A stretch of DNA of 64,000 bases. Source: Diplocarpon mali. Lineage: Eukaryota > Ascomycota > Leotiomycetes > Helotiales > Drepanopezizaceae. The stretch lies in NCBI GenBank assembly GCA_024741835.1, contig JAENRP010000149.1:1-64000 (forward strand), given 5' to 3'. Below, one piece after another: positions 24,892-37,112 of this stretch. How positions within the stretch are numbered: the stretch's first letter is position 1; each line of letters starts with the position of its first letter. Under the pieces are notes generated by a model. That model saw only the letters and a list, made by a program, of their open reading frames with translations, had not been told where the DNA came from and ran no database searches. Both the position numbers and the translations under genes were made by a program.

Positions 24892-24975
24892 TAACGCAGA
24901 AGCGCCTGCAATACGGATCAAGTATGGAAGCAAGAACGTAGGTATAGAGGCGTATTCCATAGGTCCGATACTGTT
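24892..24975. repeat. Third, single copy of the fold-back arm end
   Basis: acgcagaagcgcctgcaata, gatcaagtatggaagcaag, ggtatagaggcgtatt and aggtccgata follow each other in the same order as the left arm at 24184-24262. No inverted partner was seen beside it, so it is probably a fragment of another insertion. Confidence 0.55.
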
Positions 24976-25329
24976 AAGGAAGGGATACAGCCATTACTCC
25001 GATGGGTTGTTAGGTGACCATACTGCTTAGTTAGTATAGTGTTAAGACGTATATAGCTTTAGGGAAAAAGGGGTAACCTTCTTTCCCTAACTCTTACTAA
25101 TATAACGTCTTTACCTTTATAAGCTTCTAAACCCCTATTTGCCTTTTGATAGGTTATAAGCCTCAGACTAGACTGATAAGACGTTAATTGACTTCTCTTA
25201 GAAAGCACTTGCGCTATAACTATTAGTAAGAAGTTGAACGAGACTTATAGTAAGAGATAAGCAAAACTAGTAATAGGAGGTATAATTCCTTAGTTGTAAT
25301 AAAAATTAAGAGGAAAAATTCCTCGCTTT

Positions 25330-25655
25330 AGTATAGGTTCCGTACCGGTATCGATATTCACGTGAATGATATCGAGTACTTGAATTAGAAAATGTATCTA
25401 TTGTAATGTCTGTCTTCTCTATACATAACTGAGATGGTACCTTTATACCTCTGAATCCCCTCCTTCCTATAGTCCCTCCTAGCCGTTTACAGACATATTT
25501 CCAAAGTCCTCCGAATATATAGCCGTCCGAAATATATATAAAACCCCTCTGATCGCATATAGTACTTCTTTATAGGATGACCCCAGGAACGAGGGTAACT
25601 TGCCTCCTATACAGGAATCTGCGTACCAACATTTAGCTAACTTTCTAAGAGGTAT
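25330..25655. repeat. Solo LTR, related to 56729-57040
   Basis: Starts (a)gtataggttc and runs through gatattcacgtgaatgatat, gtacctttatacct, tagccgtccgaaatatata, catatagta, gatgacccc and caggaatctgcgtac. Each of these has an RIP-altered counterpart at the same spacing in 56729-57040. Only one copy lies in this island, which is the pattern of a solo LTR left by recombination. Confidence 0.6.
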
Positions 25656-25745
25656 GATTCCCTATAATACAACTTTGATAATTTTTTAATAGAAGGAGAT
25701 TTCTCTGTTATTTAATTTAATTTGATTTGATGTAGAGACCTGAAA

Positions 25746-25901
25746 ACAAAGGGATCTCGTGACAAAGGTCACATGATCGGCGCTGGGCCGATAGGAGGAT
25801 AAATAGGGCTCCATTTTGTACTTAGGAACAGCGCGCAACGCCTATAGTATATAAATACACCCCTAACTTGGGAATTGTTCCTAATACCTCGTCACGGACA
25901 G
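25746..25901 (-). repeat. LTR-like block ending ...CACGGACA
   Basis: Read on the minus strand it begins TGTCCGTGACGAGG (25901) and contains a possible TATA region (gtatttatatactatagg). It ends near CACGAGATCCC. TGT...ACA-type ends and an internal promoter suggest a small LTR, though no second copy was found in the window. Confidence 0.35.
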
Positions 25902-26036
25902 CCCAATTGTAGTGCTTCCCTCTCTTGTTTTTAGGTCTTCCCTAAAGCCTACTCTTGTGTGTTCTCCCCCAAGTTCTTTAATACTAGATATAGCGCGATT
26001 ATAGTTATGCTTAGCTAAGAGCTGCTTCTTACCTAA

Positions 26037-26207
26037 GCAGTTTATTACGCTATGAGGAGTCTTAGGCTCCAAGGACTAGCTTATATTATAAGCCCTTAGA
26101 GTGGCCAAGAAGCACTCCTATAAAAGGAGCATTGATATATAGTTATATTAAATTTTGCAAGCTTCTACTTACCACTAAGAACGATCAATTTTTTTTAGTA
26201 CAACAAA
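26037..26207. repeat. LTR-like repeat, copy B
   Basis: Second copy of the repeat at 23405-23579, same orientation, about 2.6 kb away; it ends at tacaaca. See copy A for the shared landmarks. Confidence 0.6.
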
Positions 26208-26801
26208 AGATATATCTAGATCTACATCTGGGTTGGTCTATGTCATGCGCCATGGACAAAGTCACAAAGACAAATATTAGTTTTAGAAGAGAGAGCTGAT
26301 TGGAGACATTAGCTCATACTAGGAGATTTGCCGTTCATAGCTTGTGTCTGAGAGGAGCTGGCGCCAGCGTTGGCGTTGACACTGCTACAAGATTAGATCT
26401 TGGTTTTGTTCAAGATAGGAACAGATAGATCGCCTCATAAGCACGTATAGAAGTGATAGTAGAATAGACAATGAATATATCATATAATGTCTTTATAGGA
26501 CTGATGCTACTTTAGGGGACAAACGATAATTGATTATTGACACCGCCAGGCTAACAGGTTGAGTGTACGGAGGAGGCGTCAGTGGGCGGCCCTACACTCT
26601 CGAGGAAAAGGAATACAGGGGAGCTACGATATCGAGGATTTCAAACTAGTGGGGTTTTTTCCTATGCAGGAAGATTACTCCATGGAAATCCTCGGAGAAC
26701 TTGCTTAAACGCCATCCCAGCCCCAGGTCCACTTCAGACGCCTCCCATCCAACCAAGTAAATAAACATCATCGCTTAGATACGTTAACCATTTAGCGAAG
26801 C
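26208..26801. other. Intergenic, sro7 3' flank
   Basis: Border between the RIP-degraded island and the sro7 gene. Short ORFs only; nothing supported. Confidence 0.4.
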
Positions 26802-29800
26802 TCAGAACCACTTGCCTGTAATGCCCCCTAAAACCATACTTCGCTTCTGCTTGCTCACATACTTGTTCACATCGTTCGCCCACCCCTACGGATAGTCAGC
26901 ATGCACATTTCCGGATTGTCGCAAAGTGAGCGAACGTAGCTCGTCACCTAGAAGCTCGATAGTTCTGTGAAGAATTAACTGACCTGACTATTATCCAGCA
27001 TCCTATCCGACGTATCGCCCATGATATTCAGCTTTTCCGTGCGCTCATTCAACTGTCTGGTCATGTAATCGCCCCAGCCTTCGGTACTGACCGTCCCAGG
27101 TGCTTGTGCGGCTGGGCTTCCCAGTCGTGCAGCTCTATCTTCTGCGGCGGCGGCAGCTTGCATGCGTTTACTAGGCGGCCGGTCCGGGCCCCCAATTAGC
27201 AGATCCAGATCGGTGGGACTCACGTATTGTGTGCCGGAGATCCACTGCATGTTGGAGATCGTCGGACGCGGAGGGATCAGAGCTTCCGGGTTGAATATCT
27301 TGTCATTGGATTGTGGGAGGCTTTGGTTGGTGCCCCAGACAGAGAGCATGGCTATTTCCGAAGGGCCGGTCCACCCAAAGATGTCGCCGAAGGAGGAGAC
27401 GATGGAATTTGTGGTGCGGGTTTTGTCCAGCATCGGGAGGGAAGCGACGCCGATTTCTTTGAGAGCTGGAAGGGAGTAAATTTTGGTCGTGCCGTCACCA
27501 AATACGCCCACTAGGGAGTGACCGCGGCCTTCAAATTCGACGACGGCGGCAGAGTCGCAGAGGAAGTCGTCAAAGGTCTTGTGTGCGCCTTTTGTGCTCG
27601 CCGGTTTGAATATGCGGACTTCAGTTTGAGAGACTAGAAACGAATTAGTAAACCAACCATTTGAGCCAAAAGAAAATGAGCTTACCAGCTACAAGTGTGC
27701 CGTAAGTCTGCTGCCCTGATCTCAGAGCACCCACAGCGAACCCGGTTGCTGGTGCAGGCTTTCCTGTATCGGCAACGATGGGAGACAGCGAGATGATTCT
27801 ATCTGCTAGATTCGCCACTCCAGCGAACTGGGCAGTGTAGCCTCCATTCTGCTGAGGAAGAATCTTGAGTGTGATGACCTTGCCCAGATTCGTCCCAACA
27901 AAGCAGGCAATACTGGAGTAGTTATCTCCATCGAGAGTCATCACACCAAACTCAATGACGACAGCCCAATCGGGCTTGCCAGAAGTCTGGCTGTTACCCT
28001 TTTTCATGAAACTGCTACGCTTGTCTGACTTTGTGAAATCAGTTATAGCAGCACTGAAGATGATAGCAGGTCCTCGAAGATCAATGATGGTCAAGAAGCC
28101 GCCCTCAGAGCCGATGGCAACAAAGCCTACATCTGACATCTTGACAGCTGTGATGGGGCCCTTAGCCATATCGTACAACACTAGTGGCTGCAGGCCCTCC
28201 TTCAGAGATGATTCTGCACGGCCAGAGATATCTGTAATTCCGCCAGGGACAGTATGCGTAGCTTGCGGCGTTTCTCGGCCGAAAAGATTGTTTGCTCCCC
28301 ATCTATGAACCACGACCTCGCCTGATGCAACACCAACAGCTAGCTCTCCCGTGCTGGATCCCATGCTGAGGGAAGTAATCCTCACATCATCGTATCGATC
28401 AAGAGCCTTTGCAATATCTACTTGAAGTACGGCACCGTTTTCAATCTCGTCATCGTGACCCGCGTCCCAAATGCGAACGGTGCCATCTCCGTGCGCCATT
28501 TGAAGGATGTTCCTAGCTTCATACCTCCGCAGACGTTTGATACCCTCTGTGCCGCCTCGCACGAGAGGAGGGCCTTGCTGGCGGCTCTCAACCATACCTA
28601 GCCATCGGGTACGATCGACTGGGGCCATGGTCATGGTTGTGACGAAAGGGTGAACAAAAGAGACTGAAGGATGCAATTGGTTGGTTGGTGATATTGGGTA
28701 TCCGCTAGGGAATGTCAATGTGACGAGCTCTCCAGAGGATAACAGTGCAATAACAGCAATAGGATCTTGGGCACCGGCAAAATGAGGCGAAGTCCGAGGA
28801 ATCAGGCAAAAATCAACGACTTCGGCTCCTGAAGGGGTGGGGAGTAGATGCGTCTTCTTTCCCTCGAGGTGAGAGGACAAAATCTGCCATGTGGAAGTTG
28901 CGTATACAGGAGTAGGACCTAACTCAAGAAATGTTATGCCCTTCTCAGCTACGGTATTGGGGAAGCCACCAGCGATGAGGATCCCTGTATCGTCTGGATT
29001 GGCCTTGCAGCACCATGCAATCTTCGCAAATGGGTCCTTGATAGCGAAAGTCCCAGGCGTATTCCCAAAGCTCTTGGAATCATTACCAGGCTTGTTCACG
29101 TAAGAATCTGTCAACGTCCTCGCCATGACAATACGTCCATCCTTGGGGTCCCAGAATACCAGACTCTCATCATCGTATGCGATTCCCAAGAATGTCCCCG
29201 TAGGATGCCAAAATACCTGATTCAATCGTGGCGTTCGTACTTTATCATGCGATAATGGGTCCGCGTTTCCACCTGGTGCTCCAACAGGCACCTCGTAATG
29301 GAAGTACTTGATGGGCTTGGCCTGTTTGAAGGAATAAATCACCGCCCCCTCGTTATAGCCGATCAACAGCTGGCCGATGTCTCTGGGATGCAGTTGCATA
29401 GAGACGATAGATAGGAGTCTCGATCTCGGATTCTTCTCCCTCCAGAAATTCGGCAGCCTGAACGGTGCCAGCTTCTCTCTGTCTAGATCATACGCAATCA
29501 CCTCTCCATTCTGCAGCCCGATCAATGCCCAATCCAGCATGGGATCCGTCACCAAGGCCGTCACGAGTCCCGGCGGAGCGTGAACTGCCAGCTTTTTCTG
29601 ATGCAACAAGTCCCATATTATGATCTCGTTCTTCGAGTCCAGACTTATGAGGCGGTCGGAGCAGAACTGGAGCGTCTTGACGGAGGCTCGGCGGGGTAAT
29701 GTGAAGGTAACCTGTACGCGTTTCTGTCCGAAGATGTATATCTGCCCGCTGCCAAAGGTCGATTCGTTCGTGCCGATTGCGAGGAGGGACTGTATGGGAT

Positions 29801-29992
29801 CGTATGCTAGGCAGCTGGGGGTGAGGCTTGATTAGCAGAGGCCACACGCGGGGTCCGTCGGGCTGTAGCTCACCCGATTTGAGAGTTTATCCCGTATCGT
29901 GCCTGGTCGTCTGGAGCGAAGAGTTCGGGTAAGATACTGGCAGATAGATCGTTTTGAATACCGGCTTGTTTTCCACGTAGGAAGCCCGCCAT
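26802..29992 (-). CDS. SRO7: Sro7/Sro77, Lgl-family exocytosis regulator
   Basis: Fungal lethal-giant-larvae homolog: a double WD40 propeller that binds the t-SNARE Sec9 and Rab Sec4 and promotes polarised vesicle fusion at the plasma membrane. Exons (minus): 29874-29992, 27686-29814, 26984-27633, 26802-26885, in phase with GT-AG junctions, giving 993 aa. The start MAGFLRGKQAGIQNDL is family-like, and exon 1 joins to give SQIGCLAYDPIQS. WD-like strands are plain: LISLDSKNEIIIWDLL, DWALIGLQNGEVIAYDLD, VFWHPTGTFLGIAYDD, MAHGDGTVRIWDAG and LAVGVASGEVVVHRWG. The last small exon (GWANDVNKYVSKQKRS) restores the family's C-terminal SNARE-like tail (RTEKLNIMGDTSDRM upstream of it). Without it the frame would stop at 26975. 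Confidence 0.92.
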
Positions 29993-30332
29993 GGTAAGTA
30001 AAAAGGTGGGTTGCAGTTGTGGTGTTTACATGGAGATTAGGGTGGTACCTAAATTTCCGTCATCCCGCTGTCAGTCAATGGCCGATCATGTGATTGTGAA
30101 CATTCTATTTTTGGAGTTCCTGGGCGTTTGGCACGGGAAATGTCCATTGAAAAGACGGAATCCAATGATTATAGTTTAAACCTTTTTGCAGTGTTACAGG
30201 TTTCAAAGAATGTGGCGAGAGTGAGACAAATCAGAAAGAAATTTCGACTCTCATAGCCTCAAACCCGCCATATATCTCTTCTTTCTATTTTCCTTGAAAA
30301 GCCTTCCTTCGAAGCCTTGAAAAGGCTTATTG
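29993..30332. other. Intergenic
   Basis: About 340 bp between the sro7 start (-) and the stop of the next minus-strand gene. It contains the sro7 promoter and I see no other feature. Confidence 0.4.
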
Positions 30333-30905
30333 CTAACCTTTCTCCCCCGGGGCTTTGCTTTTGGTCGATTTCCTTTTGCTACTGTTCCTTGGTAGCTCAG
30401 GTGCAGCATCTTCTTTCCATTTCGGCAGCCCAGACGCAACCTTCTTTTCTTCATCCGTTGGGACCTCGAGTTGAGTATCCTCTTCACCGCCCTCAAACAT
30501 CTCATTATCCATCTCTGGCCCATCTCCTGGGCCCCAAACAGCCCAGTACGACTTCCAGCAGTCAAGGATCTTCATGTCCATATTTTTGATGGCAGCGCGG
30601 AGCTTTCTCGTCAACTGTGGAAGGACATCGACGAGATCCTCCTTCGCTTTACCAGATTTTAGCAAATCTTTGGTCTCAGAGATTCTGGTCTCCAAGCCGG
30701 CGATGAGCTCAAGCCCTTCTGCCTCGACAAGGTGGGCTTGTTCCTGAGTTTCTTGCCCGTCGCAGAGTCGGCATCGAAGAAGAGCGCGGTCGAGGACCGG
30801 GTCGGCAAAGTTGCAGGGGAAATTTTCGATGAGGAAGCCAAGTTTTGGAGGGAGGAAAGTGAACGACGAGCCGTGGCCACAGGATGACATGCTGTGTACC
30901 GACAA
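30333..30905 (-). CDS. Uncharacterised protein, 185-190 aa
   Basis: Single-exon minus-strand frame; the start is either MSVHS (30905) or the internal MSSCGHG (30890), which I slightly prefer because it begins the conserved-looking part. I do not recognise the family. The N-terminus has CGHGSSFTFLPPKLGF and then CRLCDG, so a small zinc site using these Cys and His residues is possible. The centre is helical and charged (LIAGLETRISETKDLLKSGK, LTRKLRAAIKNMDMKI) with a WKSYWAVWGPG segment. The C-terminus is acidic then Lys/Arg/Ser-rich (SSKRKSTKSKAPGEKG), which could be a nuclear signal. Codon use and continuous length support a real gene; function unknown. It is divergent from the PDAP1-type gene 846 bp away. 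Confidence 0.62.
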   Translation of the reverse strand: MSVHSMSSCGHGSSFTFLPPKLGFLIENFPCNFADPVLDRALLRCRLCDGQETQEQAHLVEAEGLELIAGLETRISETKDLLKSGKAKEDLVDVLPQLTRKLRAAIKNMDMKILDCWKSYWAVWGPGDGPEMDNEMFEGGEEDTQLEVPTDEEKKVASGLPKWKEDAAPELPRNSSKRKSTKSKAPGEKG

Positions 30906-31751
30906 TCAATCTGTATGCGCGCTGTTCTTGAGCTGGAGGCTGGCGGTAGCTACTTCTACTCGCTATTGAAATGGAACCCGAAGTCCGGCTAATAAAAAGC
31001 TTGATCTCGAGGTGTGTAGGTTGAAGAGAACAGTCACTGGGCAAAGGAAAGAAATACGTCCAGCTCAAGGGAGCAGTACTAAGGGTTTGGAAATGCAGAA
31101 GAGCGCAAACATTTGATCAGGAATTCTTTGACAGACACCATTCTTTGTCCTCAACCCGAAGCAGCCGGTAAGAGGGGGTTTGTACAGCCAGATGATTCCA
31201 TGGATCTCATGATCTACACAGCTACTCCTCTGATGCTCCAATTGCTCAAGTGCTCAAGTCATCAATGCGATGTGTCCCGTCGTAGTGTATTTCTCCGTGC
31301 CCAACGCATTATCATGCCACAGGCCGCAGGGTAAGTGATGACGGTAAATTCTGTTCTTTCCTCCACTTTCCCCTCCAAGAAATGCCATTGATTAGGCGTA
31401 AGCCAGAGTGAATATGAAGGATTGTGTTTTATGTGGAGGAGGAAGTCATGCTATGAAGTCGTAAGGCTTGATGAAGCAAAATTTTCGGTAGGTCAGGTGA
31501 TACGACGCTTGTCCGAGAAAGTTCTAGCGCAATCTTAGTCAAACATGGGCTTTGGAGGGGTAGGTTGCATCAAGGACGGGAGGTACAGATTGCGCAGGCC
31601 CCACCAGACCTGTCTACAAACACATCGTCTTTGAAGGGGCTCGAAAGTATCATCTTTGGCGAACAACACCACACCACAAGGCATTGCCTCAGTATCTGCT
31701 CAGTTTGATATAATCTCGCGCATCTACAAATCCTTCGTCGCAAGAATAATT
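30906..31751. other. Divergent intergenic region
   Basis: Lies between the unknown minus-strand gene and the PDAP1-type gene. No supported coding frame; promoters of both genes presumably sit here. Confidence 0.4.
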
Positions 31752-32606
31752 ATGGCTCCAGGGGGACCCCCAGGTGCCCGTGGCAGAGGGGGCAAATTCA
31801 AGAAATTCACTCGAGGAGGTGCGTCTCTCGGCACTGAGCATTCTGCACCACATATTGATAGATTCAGGTGGCAAGCACTTCTCTAAGAACCTTCGACCCC
31901 TCGATGCAGACGGAAACGAAGTCGCCGAGAAAGACCCCGACGCGTCGTCATCCGAAGAAGAGGAGAGTTCAGAGGAAGAGTCATCCGAGGAGGAAGATGC
32001 CGAAAAGCCAGCTCTGACCCGTGAAGAGCGTCGGCAAGCCGCAAAGGCCAAGAAAGAGGCCGCCATCGCGAAGAAGAAGGGGCAAACCGTCGAGCCTGGT
32101 GACATGCCATCCAGCTCTGAGGAGGCGAGTGAGGACGATGATATGCCTGCCAACCCGAACCACTCCAAGGCCGCAAGAAGACAAGCGAATTCCGTGCCGG
32201 TTAGTGTAGATGAGGCTGCGGAGGGAGTCAAAGAATTGAGTGTGGCCGGCAAGGGCAAGGGAAAGCCGGTTGCGGAGCTGAGCCGTAGAGAGAGGGAGGC
32301 AGTGCAGGCGCAGCAAGCCAAGGAGAGGTATCAGAAGCTGCACGAGGCGGGCAAGACTGACGAGGCGAAGGCGGATATGGCCAGACTGAAGCTGATCCGG
32401 GAGAAGAGAGAGGCTGAGGCTGCCAGGAAGCAGGTTAATTTGTCACGTGTATTACACATACGTGCTATGCTAACATGAATCAGGCCGAGAAAGAGGAGCG
32501 AGAACAGGCTGAGAAGGCCAAGAAGGCAGAAATTGATGCTCGCGAGGCAAAGCGAAGAGAAGCTGCCATGGGGCCATCCAAAGGCAAGGGCAAGGCGAAG
32601 AAGTAG
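31752..32606 (+). CDS. PDAP1/PP28-type acid- and heat-stable phosphoprotein
   Basis: Homolog of the 28-kDa heat- and acid-stable phosphoprotein, a casein kinase 2 substrate in animals; its fungal role is not established. Three exons, 31752-31818, 31868-32433, 32484-32606, in phase, 251 aa. The first intron (49 nt) is GTGCGT..CAG; the second has an unusual donor GTTAAT but an ordinary CTAAC branch and CAG. The N-terminus [21 protein letters not shown] joins to [16 protein letters not shown]. Acidic serine clusters ([18 protein letters not shown]) are ideal CK2 sites. The PP28 core is Lys/Glu/Ala-rich ([36 protein letters not shown]), predicted coiled coil, and it ends in a basic KGKGKAKK tail. 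Composition, order and length fit the family. Confidence 0.88.
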
Positions 32607-34332
32607 ACTCGTCTACGCTAGACGTGAATATCTTTATCTGGTCATGTTGATTCATTGGATGCGGTGGAGTTCTCTGACGGCATTTGTCTACGCGTACAAG
32701 ACTGCGATGGTCTTCGTGCATTCTCAAGTAGAATACCCCGCCATGCGTACCATTCAGCGCGTATACTATCTGTTACAATTCCACGCATTCAGATTCCACC
32801 AAAAACCCATTGTACAAATACCACTTTCCGGTAATGACAACTCTTGTCCGTTCCAAGTCCTGAGGCGGCTGTGCTGGATGCCTTGAACGGAGCTTCGAAC
32901 GTAAGTCTCACCATAGCCGTGGATCGAAAGCATGCTGGGAAGAGGATGAAAACCGGGGTGACTGAACGGAAACCGAAGACCCTGCCAGCATTCTCCACCC
33001 TTTCCCATATTAATTCGGCGCTTCAAAGTCCTCATCAAAGCTCGACAGAATCTCTATCCAGCTGCTCGACCATGTTCGGATCCGTTTCCGACAAACAAAC
33101 GCCGAGCCTCTCCAGAGAACATAGGCTAGATTCAAGCATCAGCTGTGTATCGCCTCCCCTCATCTATGAGCCTGAAAACATTTCTTGGCAATTTCAGCTG
33201 GTCGTAGTTATACACAAACTAACGATAAATCTAGCCCTGACAAGAATCACCTCGAGATTGCGCTCTCGTAAGCTCATAGATCATCACATAGATCAGTATA
33301 GACATGGAGAGAGTTTTCTTCCTGCAATCTGGCTCAGACAGTTTCTCACGAAGGATGTTGAATCGCCACGCCTCCCCAAGAATTCGAGAAGCTCGACATC
33401 CAGCAGATCACATGGGTCTTTGATGTGACACGCCTGGGTTGCTGATCACCAAGGACAGGTAAACTGTCACGGAGTTAACCGTCGCTGCCAATACAAGATC
33501 TCGATAAAGCGTGCGAAAAGAAAAGTAGGTCGCCTACTCTCAAAACTTCTGCCTAGAGTGTTATACATCCCATACTAAAGATTATATATCTACTTCTTGA
33601 AAATTCCTGTCTCGGCTGCTACAACTCTACGCATCGAGGCTATGAAATAGTTTCTAATGAAGGCAAAGAGTATTCTGACATGCTGTCATTTTTTGATACT
33701 GGACCTACAGGACTGACTATTGGCTTTCTTTCCTGACATAGTGCTGCAGTGCGTCTTCACACATCTTTCAGTAGCGAGACAAGCCAATGATCGCTGCTAG
33801 GATAACTCGAATTTTCATGTTAGGATTTAATTTCAGCGTACTGGGCTTCGCTTGAAACCTCGCGGTGTCTACAATGGGTGCATGCAATCATCGAAGTATA
33901 CCTCTTCAAATTAGTCAAAGGCTACATCTATATGATCTCCCCAGCATGCTTTTCACCTCAAACCCAGATAATTGGGCTCTTTGTTCGGGAAACCTTGCTG
34001 ATACAACCCATCGGAGGCGATTACGCTGTTGGAAGTACAGACTGAAGCTACGTGCTCTACTGACAGCTGCCAAGGTTTCTGCTCCAGCATAAAGAAGATG
34101 GAAAAGAAAGCCCCCATCAAAGACTTCTTCCCAGCCCAACAAGAATGCGTCTTCAACGCTCTAATGCGACTCTCAAGTCCTGAGCTTTTTTCTTGCATGC
34201 GCTTTATCTTCATTCCTTTGTTCCACCATATCCTACCTCCATGGCCAATTCGGACCACACCCTTGATACCCTTTCTTTCCTCGAGTCATTATTATTGCTT
34301 TTCCAAACGAGAGTACTTGCCGCAAATCCACC
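32607..34332. other. Intergenic, possible decayed coding DNA
   Basis: Open frames at 32844-33428 (+) and 32766-33038 (-) overlap each other and match nothing I know. A minus-strand stretch near 33300-33420 (DVELLEFLGRRGDS) looks protein-like for about 40 codons, then stops. No gene can be supported; a decayed gene is possible. Confidence 0.35.
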
Positions 34333-35108
34333 ATGTCTTTCCCCAGCTTCCCCAGACTGCCGCCAGAAGTGCATGCCATGATTATAGGATACTATATCGG
34401 TGGACTCGCTGGCCCACATAATATCGAAATCAGAGCTCGAATGACCGACCCAGGATACGTGCGGATCCATCAGACATGAAAATCGCTGGGAGACAGGCGC
34501 AGGTTCGAAAGCGACAAGGCTCATACAGTTTCAATGGTCTTGTGTGCCAGGAGATTACGGAGGCTGAGTATTCTACCACCCAGCGTAAAGATGTATATAC
34601 TTCCACCAGCAGACCATTCGTCAGTCAAGGAATACACGGAGTAAAGCAAGAGGTCCAAGCCGAGTGCGAGCGTCTGAACCCCGACGTAAAACGACTCGAG
34701 GACGGTCCCAAAATCTGGTTCGACGCCGCTCGGGACACCATCTTCGACGCCATGTCCCTATACTCTTTGAAGCAGTTCACAGACAACAACCCCCCGACGA
34801 CACTCACTGCGCAGCACCATGGCTTCGACCTCATCCAGAACCTCGAGACCCCGCTCAGCACCACGGCGGGTTGTTTGGACCGGGCCAGAAACTACTTCTC
34901 GGCGCGCCCCATCAAATGGAACCTCCCAGTCACGAGACGGAAGTATCATACGCGGAACGCCGTGTGCGAGTTGGTTCGCGAGCAGATCGAGGCCAAAGAG
35001 TCCCCGCGCATGCGCGGGGGCCAGCGGGCCTTCAGCAGGACCCATTTTCGTCCCGGGAGGTATGGGCTAGGTGGTGTGGGGGCTATGGGCTTGATATGGA
35101 TTTCCTAG
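34333..35108 (+). pseudogene. Possible 2EXR-domain protein, frame-broken
   Basis: The ATG at 34333 opens MSFPSFPRLPPEVHAMII, which fits the opening of fungal 2EXR (F-box-like) proteins (F-x-x-F-P-x-L-P-x-E-x-x-x-M-I). This frame stops at 34477-34479. Its TGA overlaps an ATG (34476) in another frame that stays open to 35108. That second frame contains DGPKIWFDAARDTIFD, like the ...Y/WF-x-x-x-x-DT-I/L-Y... segment downstream in 2EXR proteins. The two halves probably belong to one gene split by a frameshift or by an intron I could not place in phase. The C-terminal part (from about 34980) is Arg/Gly-rich and may not be original coding sequence. 2EXR proteins are abundant and functionally undefined in fungi. 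Confidence 0.42.
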
Positions 35109-37112
35109 GGTAGAATGCTGTGGTGAGCGAGAACCAGACGGCGAGATGTTTATACCGAGCTTCGCGCGGGACGCATTAACTTTTTTTACACAGGGCTTTC
35201 GTGGAAACACGTCAGGTAGGATTTTTCTGTGTTTATTTCAATCACATCAATGATTTTGAAGTCTTTCTTTTCTGGTGTTTGCTTGCAGGAGGAAAATTAT
35301 TAGACAAGAACCTGAACGCAAAGCATACATATCAAGGTTAATGCATAACCTGTGACTGGCATTTGGCCTATAGTTTATGGTTAAGCACTCGCGAGAGAGG
35401 ATATCGTGATATATATTTCAGTTATATAAGTGATATCAAATGCTCCGATGTTTCTGACTTACCCATGACAGTCAAAAACGTCCGATGAGAACCAAAGCAA
35501 CAAACATTTTGAGCCGAATTTAGCGCTCCGATTGCGCAAACCTTCATTTACATACTCTATCGACGGAAGTTGCCCAAGTACAATCCTCTTCATTCACATC
35601 TCGACTGTACATGATCAGTTCAGGATATGTACTTTTCCACTCGCTTATGCATTCAAGTACATCCCAACGCAAGAACCTGGACATCGCGCCAGGCCGACAC
35701 CCACTCTCTTCTCCGTACCTCGTCAAGACACACCCGCCTTGTAAAGCCGCACTCACGTCTCTACGCTGCGTAGGCTGTAAGCGCCCACGTATAAGCCCAG
35801 ATACCCGGAGAGCGCCGCGCATCTCCCCAAGCATGAAAACCACACGATACGCCGAGAGGTTACAACGCTCGACCGGCTTGGCTCTACGCAGACAGAGCTT
35901 GCGGACTCCCTCCCAGAGCGAGACCCGACTCGGGGATTTTCCTGGGTCGAGCGCGCCGGGTTGTCGGTGTCGGTATCGCACGTCGCAGGGCGCTGCGCTG
36001 TTCCGAGCCGCTGCTCCCAGGCGTGAGAGCTCGCGATTTCTGCGCTCGCGCAGTGTTCCTGCGTGGATTGTGCCATGGGATGACGGGGGTTAGTTTCCTA
36101 GATAGATGTACGTGCCTTGTCTGCTCTTCCTCTTCGCTTAGCACGTCTTCTATACTGTTGGCAGGTAACGATACGATTGATTCTTGCCGGCGGCCTTGGA
36201 TGTGACACTAGGACTGAACCGGGCCAGGTCAGAATTGAAAAGTACGTCGTGGTTGGGACCTCGCGGTTCTCTCTGCTGCGTTGCTTTTCTCAGAGGCTCT
36301 TTGGATTCTACCTGTTTATGCAAGCCGAAACTACAAAGCAAGACCCGAGGCAGCGAATATTGACACGGAGAATAGCGCCGCTTCTCTTCCCCTCTTCTCT
36401 CCTCTCCTCTCCCCTCCTCTCCCCTTCTCTGACCCTATCGATTCACACACGCCAAGTAGGTTTCTTCTGCAACCTTCCAGTCACAGTGGTTAAATCAAGC
36501 GTCTTATCACCTCCCACTCGCCCCTGTAGGAAGTCATGAGAATCTTGAAAAGAAACTAGATAGAAGATATTTACAAGTCCACCGAAAACATACGCAATAC
36601 GTCTTTTCCTTTCTGCCGTCCTTTGCTCTGACCCATACACGCCATCTGAACCTCCTCTGTTTGAATCTAGTAAGATTAATCATGTTAATGTTTCTACTAT
36701 CCATCTGCTCCCATCATTGCAAGCAAAACTCCTATAGCTTATTAGATACCCTCCCGGTTTATATACAGATGTAAATCCATACACACACACGTCATGATTG
36801 ATCCGTGAGGTGCGCGAGGATATAGCTTCCTTCTCACAGATAAGAGGTCTCTCGTTCGCCGGAGAGCTAGAGCCAGAGCCAAAGCCGGAGCCCGGCAGAG
36901 TTGAGTGGTACGCCCGATCCGCCTCCCCACGAGATATCACGTTCCTGGAATGATGGAAAGTGCATTCTGATCAGGTCTACCTCGTGAAATAAAGCAAAAG
37001 CCTTGCAGGGGCAGACTAACTCTTCGGGAGACGCCCTGTGAGCGTACATAGCGCCCTGCCGTCTCTGGTCTACAATCTGCAGCCGGCTACTTGTACCACC
37101 CCCGCAAACGCT
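35109..37112. other. Intergenic, 2 kb
   Basis: Many overlapping ORFs at 35530-36100, with no domain and no strand preference. A CT-rich tract lies at 36380-36435 and a short (A/G)GAGCC hexamer run at 36845-36893. I see no gene. Confidence 0.4.

Larger units (their letters stand above)
23580..26036. mobile_element. RIP-degraded retroelement interior with nested repeats
   Basis: AT-rich DNA between the two LTR-like copies. No frame of useful length survives on either strand. It encloses the fold-back element (24184-24691), a third copy of that arm (24892-24975), a solo LTR (25330-25655) and another LTR-like block (25746-25901), so it is a composite of insertions rather than one element. Confidence 0.5.

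Noticed and set aside
32844..33428. 194-codon plus-strand ORF
   Set aside because: It has Ser/Arg/Leu composition typical of random frames and overlaps an equally weak minus-strand ORF.
35532..36093. Overlapping ORFs of 60-160 codons on both strands
   Set aside because: No strand preference, no motif, no consistent codon bias. They result from locally raised GC content.
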